64,000 nucleotides of DNA from a bacterium (GTDB taxonomy: Bacteria; Armatimonadota; UBA5829). The notes below the pieces were generated by a model. It did no database searches. It was not told the origin of the DNA and saw nothing but the letters and a program-made list of their open reading frames with translations. Where the stretch lies: positions 1 to 64,000 of the forward strand of contig JAJFUS010000006.1 of the NCBI GenBank assembly GCA_021372295.1, given 5' to 3'. Both the position numbers and the translations under genes were made by a program. Positions 59,873 through 64,000 of this stretch are shown in pieces. Numbering within the stretch: position 1 is the first letter of the stretch; the number at the start of each line of letters is the position of its first letter.

Positions 59873-62527
59873 ATGGCCGATCTTGACCTGCACTCCATGG
59901 AAGTCGAAGAAGCACTGGAGGCGTTGCAAACCACGCGCGACGGTCTCAGCGGAGCCGAGGCTGCCCGGCGTCTAGAGGATTACGGCCCCAACGAGATAGC
60001 GCGGCACGAGCGCGTCTCATGGATCGACACGCTGGTCGCTCAGGTCAAAAACCCGCTCGTATATATACTCATCATCGCCGCCGCCATATCGTTCGCCACA
60101 AAACACGCCACCGATGCCGCCGTCATACTTGCAGTCGTAGTTATCAACACTGTCATCGGATTCGTGCAGGAGTATCGCGCCGAGCGCGCCATGGCCGAAC
60201 TTGCAAAACTCGCCGCGCCGAAGGCCACAACCAGACGAGACAACATTCAGCACCAGATCCAATCCGCCGAACTCGTTCCCGGCGACATAATACTCCTTGT
60301 GGCCGGCGACAGAGTCCCGGCGGATGCTCGCCTGACCGAAACCGTCGGCCTTCAGACAGACGAATCAGCGCTCACTGGCGAAAGCGAGCCTGTCGAAAAG
60401 TCGATCCAGAGCGTCGCCCCGGACGCTCCCCTGCCCGATCGGACATGCATGATCCATTCAGGAACGGTAATCTCTCGCGGACGAGGCGAAGCGGTCGTAA
60501 CAGCCACCGGAGAGCAGTCGGCATTCGGGCGAATCGCGGAGGAAGTCCTCAGCCAGCAGCGCCAGCAGACGCCATTGCAGAGCGAACTCGCCGTGCTCGG
60601 GCGAAACCTCGGACTGGTGGCTCTCGCACTATCAACGCTGGTATTCGCGGCGGGAGTGATGCGAGGGCAAGACCTATTCGATATGTTTCTTTATGCGGTG
60701 GCGTCGGCTGTTGCAGCGATACCCGAGGGGTTGCCCGCCGTGGTCACGATAGCGCTTGCAATCGGCCTCAATGCAATGGCGAAAAAAAACGCCATCATCC
60801 GCCGACTGCCCGCGGTAGAAGCGCTCGGGTCGGCAACAGTAATCGTCTCCGACAAAACCGGCACTCTCACGCAAAACAAGATGACCGTCCGCGCTATACA
60901 TCCGCCCAATGCGGATCGCGAGATCGCCGGAGACAACATTTTTACCGACGAACGCTGCAAAACACTGCTCCACGCCGCCGTTCTTGCAAGCGACTCCCAA
61001 CTCGTTGAAACCGACGGCAAAATCACCGCCACAGGCGACCCGACGGAAGCCGCGCTCGTAATCGCCGCCGCGAAAGCCGGTCTAAAAGAACCCGAACTCA
61101 AAACCCGATGTCCAAGGCTCGCGGAGATCCCATTTGAGTCCGAGCACGGGTATATGGCTGCACTCACCTCATGCGAGAACGGCGCGCAGATATACGTAAA
61201 AGGCGCGCCTGAAGCTATTCTCACCCGATGCTCGCACGCGCTCATCGACGGCAAAAAAATGCCGATTACGCCAGAAATCAGAGCCCAGATCGAGCTGGCA
61301 AACAAGAACATGGCCAATCAGGCGCTGCGCATGCTTGCGGTCGCATGCAAGCCTCCTCAAATAACCCCTAATCATCTGAAACCGGAGGACATCGACGGCG
61401 GCCTGACACATCTCGGGCTGGTCGGTATGATCGACCCTCCTAGACCAGAAGCCATCGACGCAGTCGAAAAGTGCCGCAGGGCAGGAATTCGAGTAATGAT
61501 GGCGACCGGCGACAACCGCGACACCGCCCGCGCCATTGCCGGGGAATTTGGCCTGATCGAAGAAGACTCGCTCGCAATCGACGGCAAGGAGCTGGCTCAT
61601 CTAACTAACCGCCAGCTCCTGGAAAAGCTGGATAAAATCGCGGTATTTGCGCGGGTCGAGCCGGATCACAAACTAAGGATCGTGAACGCGCTCAAGGAAA
61701 TGGGCGAGGTCGTGGCGGTGACAGGCGACGGCGTGAATGACGCCCCCGCGCTCAAAAGAGCCGATATAGGGGTAGCGATGGGACTGAGCGGCACTGGCGT
61801 AGCTCGGGAAGCAGCCGACATGATCCTCGCAGACGACAATTTCGCCACAATAGTTTCAGCCGTCGAGGAAGGGCGCATCGTCTTCGAGCGAATCCAGAAG
61901 GTGGTGTCATATCTCATCGCCACAAACGCCGGCGAGATTCTCACCGTCGCCGTAGCTGTGTCAATCGGATGGCCTCTGCCGGTATCGGCCGTGCAACTTT
62001 TGTGGGTCAATCTCATCACTGACAGCGCTCCGAGCCTGGCGCTTGCCGCCGATCCACCCAGCGAGGACGTGCTCACAAAACCGCCTCGCAACACATCTGA
62101 AAACGTCATAAACCGGCAATCCATTCAGAGGCTCGCGCTGGTCGCCCCCATAATGGCTGTCGCAAGCCTAGCGGCATTTTTGCTGGGTCAGAGCGCGCAC
62201 GGCCTGGCGACAGGCCGCAGTATGGCGTTCGTAACGCTCTCCGCGGCACAGCTTTTCAACGCCGTAAACGTGAGATCATCAGGAAAGTCGACATTTCAGA
62301 TATCACCGTTCACAAATATGTGGCTCGTCGCGGCAATAATCATCGCCCTGATTCTGCAAATCATGCCGGTACAGATACCAGGACTGCAGAAGATATTCGG
62401 CACAGTCGGGTTATCGCTCGCACAGTGGGCAACAGCTATCGGGCTAGCAAGTCTCATCCTCTGGACTGAAGAAGTGAGAAAGATCATCGCCCGATTCACC
62501 GGCGATGCATCTTCCCCAAATTCCTAA
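59873..62527 (+). CDS. Cation-transporting P-type ATPase, P2A (Ca2+) type
   Basis: An 884-residue pump. It has an N-terminal cation ATPase domain ([23 protein letters not shown]), actuator motif [11 protein letters not shown]4 motif AIPEGLP, phosphorylation site [11 protein letters not shown], nucleotide-binding KGAPEAI, hinge [10 protein letters not shown] and [12 protein letters not shown]. The ion-site residues of SERCA-like pumps are kept: Glu in PEGLP (M4), Asn and Glu in NAGEILT (M5), and Asn, Thr and Asp in NLITD (M6). Ca2+ (or Mn2+) is therefore the likely ion. A TATACT at 59829-59834 may be its own -10. Its stop overlaps that of the convergent gene. Confidence 0.95.
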   Translation: MADLDLHSMEVEEALEALQTTRDGLSGAEAARRLEDYGPNEIARHERVSWIDTLVAQVKNPLVYILIIAAAISFATKHATDAAVILAVVVINTVIGFVQEYRAERAMAELAKLAAPKATTRRDNIQHQIQSAELVPGDIILLVAGDRVPADARLTETVGLQTDESALTGESEPVEKSIQSVAPDAPLPDRTCMIHSGTVISRGRGEAVVTATGEQSAFGRIAEEVLSQQRQQTPLQSELAVLGRNLGLVALALSTLVFAAGVMRGQDLFDMFLYAVASAVAAIPEGLPAVVTIALAIGLNAMAKKNAIIRRLPAVEALGSATVIVSDKTGTLTQNKMTVRAIHPPNADREIAGDNIFTDERCKTLLHAAVLASDSQLVETDGKITATGDPTEAALVIAAAKAGLKEPELKTRCPRLAEIPFESEHGYMAALTSCENGAQIYVKGAPEAILTRCSHALIDGKKMPITPEIRAQIELANKNMANQALRMLAVACKPPQITPNHLKPEDIDGGLTHLGLVGMIDPPRPEAIDAVEKCRRAGIRVMMATGDNRDTARAIAGEFGLIEEDSLAIDGKELAHLTNRQLLEKLDKIAVFARVEPDHKLRIVNALKEMGEVVAVTGDGVNDAPALKRADIGVAMGLSGTGVAREAADMILADDNFATIVSAVEEGRIVFERIQKVVSYLIATNAGEILTVAVAVSIGWPLPVSAVQLLWVNLITDSAPSLALAADPPSEDVLTKPPRNTSENVINRQSIQRLALVAPIMAVASLAAFLLGQSAHGLATGRSMAFVTLSAAQLFNAVNVRSSGKSTFQISPFTNMWLVAAIIIALILQIMPVQIPGLQKIFGTVGLSLAQWATAIGLASLILWTEEVRKIIARFTGDASSPNS

Positions 62528-64000
62528 CCCATCACGCACAAGACCTTCGCCGTGCGGCCTTTCTCGACCTGCGGCAGAATGTTGCCTTCGATCACGCGAC
62601 CATCCATCTCCAGTGTCGCGACGCCCTTCTGCACATGTACGGGGTTTCTGACTTCTATCTCGTACGTTGCGCCCCGGAATTTGCGAGCGACCTTAAAACC
62701 ATCCCAAGAATCGGGGACACATGGGTCGATAATGAGACCATTGTATGTCGGCCTGACGCCAATTATGTAGTCCAGCGCATCCCTGAACATCCATACTCCC
62801 GAACCCGTAAGCCACGAGTGACTGGCCTGGCCGAACGTCGGATGGTCGTCGCTGGTGACATACTCTGCATAGACATACGGCTCCATCTTATACACATCCG
62901 GGTCGTGCGCCTGCACCATTGGTAAAGTTTTTCGGTAATCCTCATACGCCCGGTCGCCATTGCCCAAAATAAGGTTTCCAAGGATTGCCCATGCCGCGAC
63001 ATGGTTAAAGATTGCGCCGTTTTCTTTCTTGCCGGGCACGCATCTGGTAGCCAAACCTATACCCTCATCGAGCTGTGTATAACTTGGGGATAAAATCTTT
63101 GGCCCTCTCGAAGTTATGCACAATTTATTTGCGGAGTCCATTGACAAAGGCCCTCTGACTTGATCCGCTACCCCGGAAATCACAGCCCAACTTTGGGCGT
63201 TCATAAATATCTTACCCTCGGGATTTTTCGCAGAACCGATGACATCGCCGTCGTCTCTGATACCGCGAATGTACCATTCTCCGTCCCAGCATCGCCGGTT
63301 TATGGCATCTCGTACCAAACCGTACTCACGCCGATATTTTCGAGCGGTTTCAGTAATATAATCTGCACTCGGACAGCAAGTCTGCGCGCCCACATAATCC
63401 AGCATTTCAGCGGTCTCGCGAAGTATGTAGCACAGGAAATGTGCGACCCACACGCTTTCGCCTATACCCTTGCGCCCGACATAATCCAAAGTATCGTTCC
63501 AGTCGCCGGGGCCAAATTTGGGCAAATGATTTTCCGTAAGCTGGCTGAGCACATAATCGCAAGCCCGAGTTACATGTTCGAGTATATTCGCCTCGCCGCC
63601 ATCCTGAAACGCAACCACATTCGTCAGGAAATCAAAATCGCCGGTCTCCTTCAAATAATTGATCACCGCGAGAGGAATCCATAGCGGAGTGTCGGAATGG
63701 CCGGTCTTCTCACCCTGCCCTGTGAGCTTGAAGTAATTGTGAAGTGTGCTGCCATCCTGAAACTGATGCGTCAGCACTTCAAGCAGCCTATCCGCGACGG
63801 CATTCGCATCGCTTATGATCGGCCCCATCATATCCTGGCACTGATCCCGCATCCCAACGCCGTAAAGCAGCCCGCCATGATAATAACCCGCATTCCGATT
63901 CGCGTTGAATGTGACCCAGGACTGACGCTTGCCCCAGATATTGACCATCCGGTTCAGTTCGGGGTCAGGAGTCTCAGCAATTGCCGACGACAAATATTCT
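62524..64000 (-). CDS. GH94-like glycoside phosphorylase (C-terminal part, runs off the window)
   Basis: The C-terminal 490 or so residues of a large GH94/cellobiose phosphorylase-like protein. The frame is open to the window end, so the N terminus is missing. It has PELNRMVNIWGKRQ, YYHGGLLYGVGMRDQCQDMMG, KTGHSDTPLWIPLAV, and FGPGDWNDTLDYVG, which holds the catalytic Asp of GH94 (GGDWNDGMN in cellobiose phosphorylase). It ends with SHSWLTGSGVWMFRDALDYIIGVRP and the beta-sandwich. These enzymes phosphorolyse beta-linked disaccharides or longer glucans in the cytoplasm. The exact specificity (cellobiose, chitobiose, beta-1,2-glucan) cannot be decided from this part. Confidence 0.9.
   Translation of the reverse strand, partial: EYLSSAIAETPDPELNRMVNIWGKRQSWVTFNANRNAGYYHGGLLYGVGMRDQCQDMMGPIISDANAVADRLLEVLTHQFQDGSTLHNYFKLTGQGEKTGHSDTPLWIPLAVINYLKETGDFDFLTNVVAFQDGGEANILEHVTRACDYVLSQLTENHLPKFGPGDWNDTLDYVGRKGIGESVWVAHFLCYILRETAEMLDYVGAQTCCPSADYITETARKYRREYGLVRDAINRRCWDGEWYIRGIRDDGDVIGSAKNPEGKIFMNAQSWAVISGVADQVRGPLSMDSANKLCITSRGPKILSPSYTQLDEGIGLATRCVPGKKENGAIFNHVAAWAILGNLILGNGDRAYEDYRKTLPMVQAHDPDVYKMEPYVYAEYVTSDDHPTFGQASHSWLTGSGVWMFRDALDYIIGVRPTYNGLIIDPCVPDSWDGFKVARKFRGATYEIEVRNPVHVQKGVATLEMDGRVIEGNILPQVEKGRTAKVLCVMG

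Noticed and set aside
1-64000. CRISPR array, prophage, insertion sequence or attachment site
   Set aside because: No regularly spaced direct repeats, transposase, integrase or phage structural genes are present; the repeats found are short tandem units or hairpin elements.

Overview
The window is a gene-dense chromosomal segment of a diderm bacterium with moderately high GC. It carries no insertion sequence, phage module or CRISPR array that I can see. It combines a KDO-8-phosphate synthase (a marker for LPS) and a TolC-type outer-membrane channel with a PilMNOPQ/B/T/C type IV pilus locus. It also has a division/cell-wall cluster containing the DUF881 and DUF1290 genes better known from Firmicutes and Actinobacteria. 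Together with TTG/GTG starts, DUF1015, CarD and GHL10-type proteins, this suggests a deep-branching Terrabacteria-like diderm such as an Armatimonadota member. The taxonomic guess is inference only.

Layout. Positions 1-3300 hold a hairpin-rich repeat, a secreted glycosyl-hydrolase-like protein with C-terminal TPRs, and serA with a strong terminator. Positions 3328-6112 (minus strand) hold a KGG stress protein, a membrane-anchored TPR protein and tRNA-Ser(UGA). Positions 6120-28002 are one long minus-strand block. Read in the direction of transcription it is mraZ-rsmH-ftsL-ftsI, a structured gap with terminator, murE-murF-mraY-murD-ftsW-murG-murC-murB-ddl-ftsQ-DUF881-DUF1290-ftsA-ftsZ, then kdsA, a Gfo/Idh/MocA oxidoreductase and acylphosphatase. 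Positions 28342-32990 hold an orphan small protein, PBP2 and a class A PBP. Positions 33002-35590 hold queD-queE coupled to an HgdB-like Fe-S protein, and carD. Positions 35881-37381 hold a second copy of the repeat and an ACT-domain malic enzyme. Positions 37740-48886 hold pilM-N-O-P-Q, pilB, pilT, pilC and a sigma factor fused to a degenerate GGDEF domain. After this come a probable 6S RNA, a small ORF and a class II photolyase. Positions 50923-56421 are a TetR-controlled tripartite efflux system (TolC, HlyD, DHA2 transporter) with overlapping divergent promoters. Positions 56573-64000 hold DUF1015, a six-hairpin glycosidase-like protein, a Ca2+-type P-ATPase and the C-terminal part of a GH94-like phosphorylase that runs off the window.

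The most notable observation is the sigma factor at 47543-48886. Its C-terminal GGDEF domain has lost the catalytic signature (GETSF) but keeps an RxxD motif (RKMD) exactly five residues upstream, where the c-di-GMP I-site sits. It could be a sigma factor that senses c-di-GMP directly, and it lies just behind the type IV pilus genes. Other points are a transcription break between ftsI and murE with an apparently leaderless murE promoter, the HgdB-like protein in the queuosine operon, and two dispersed intergenic repeat types.
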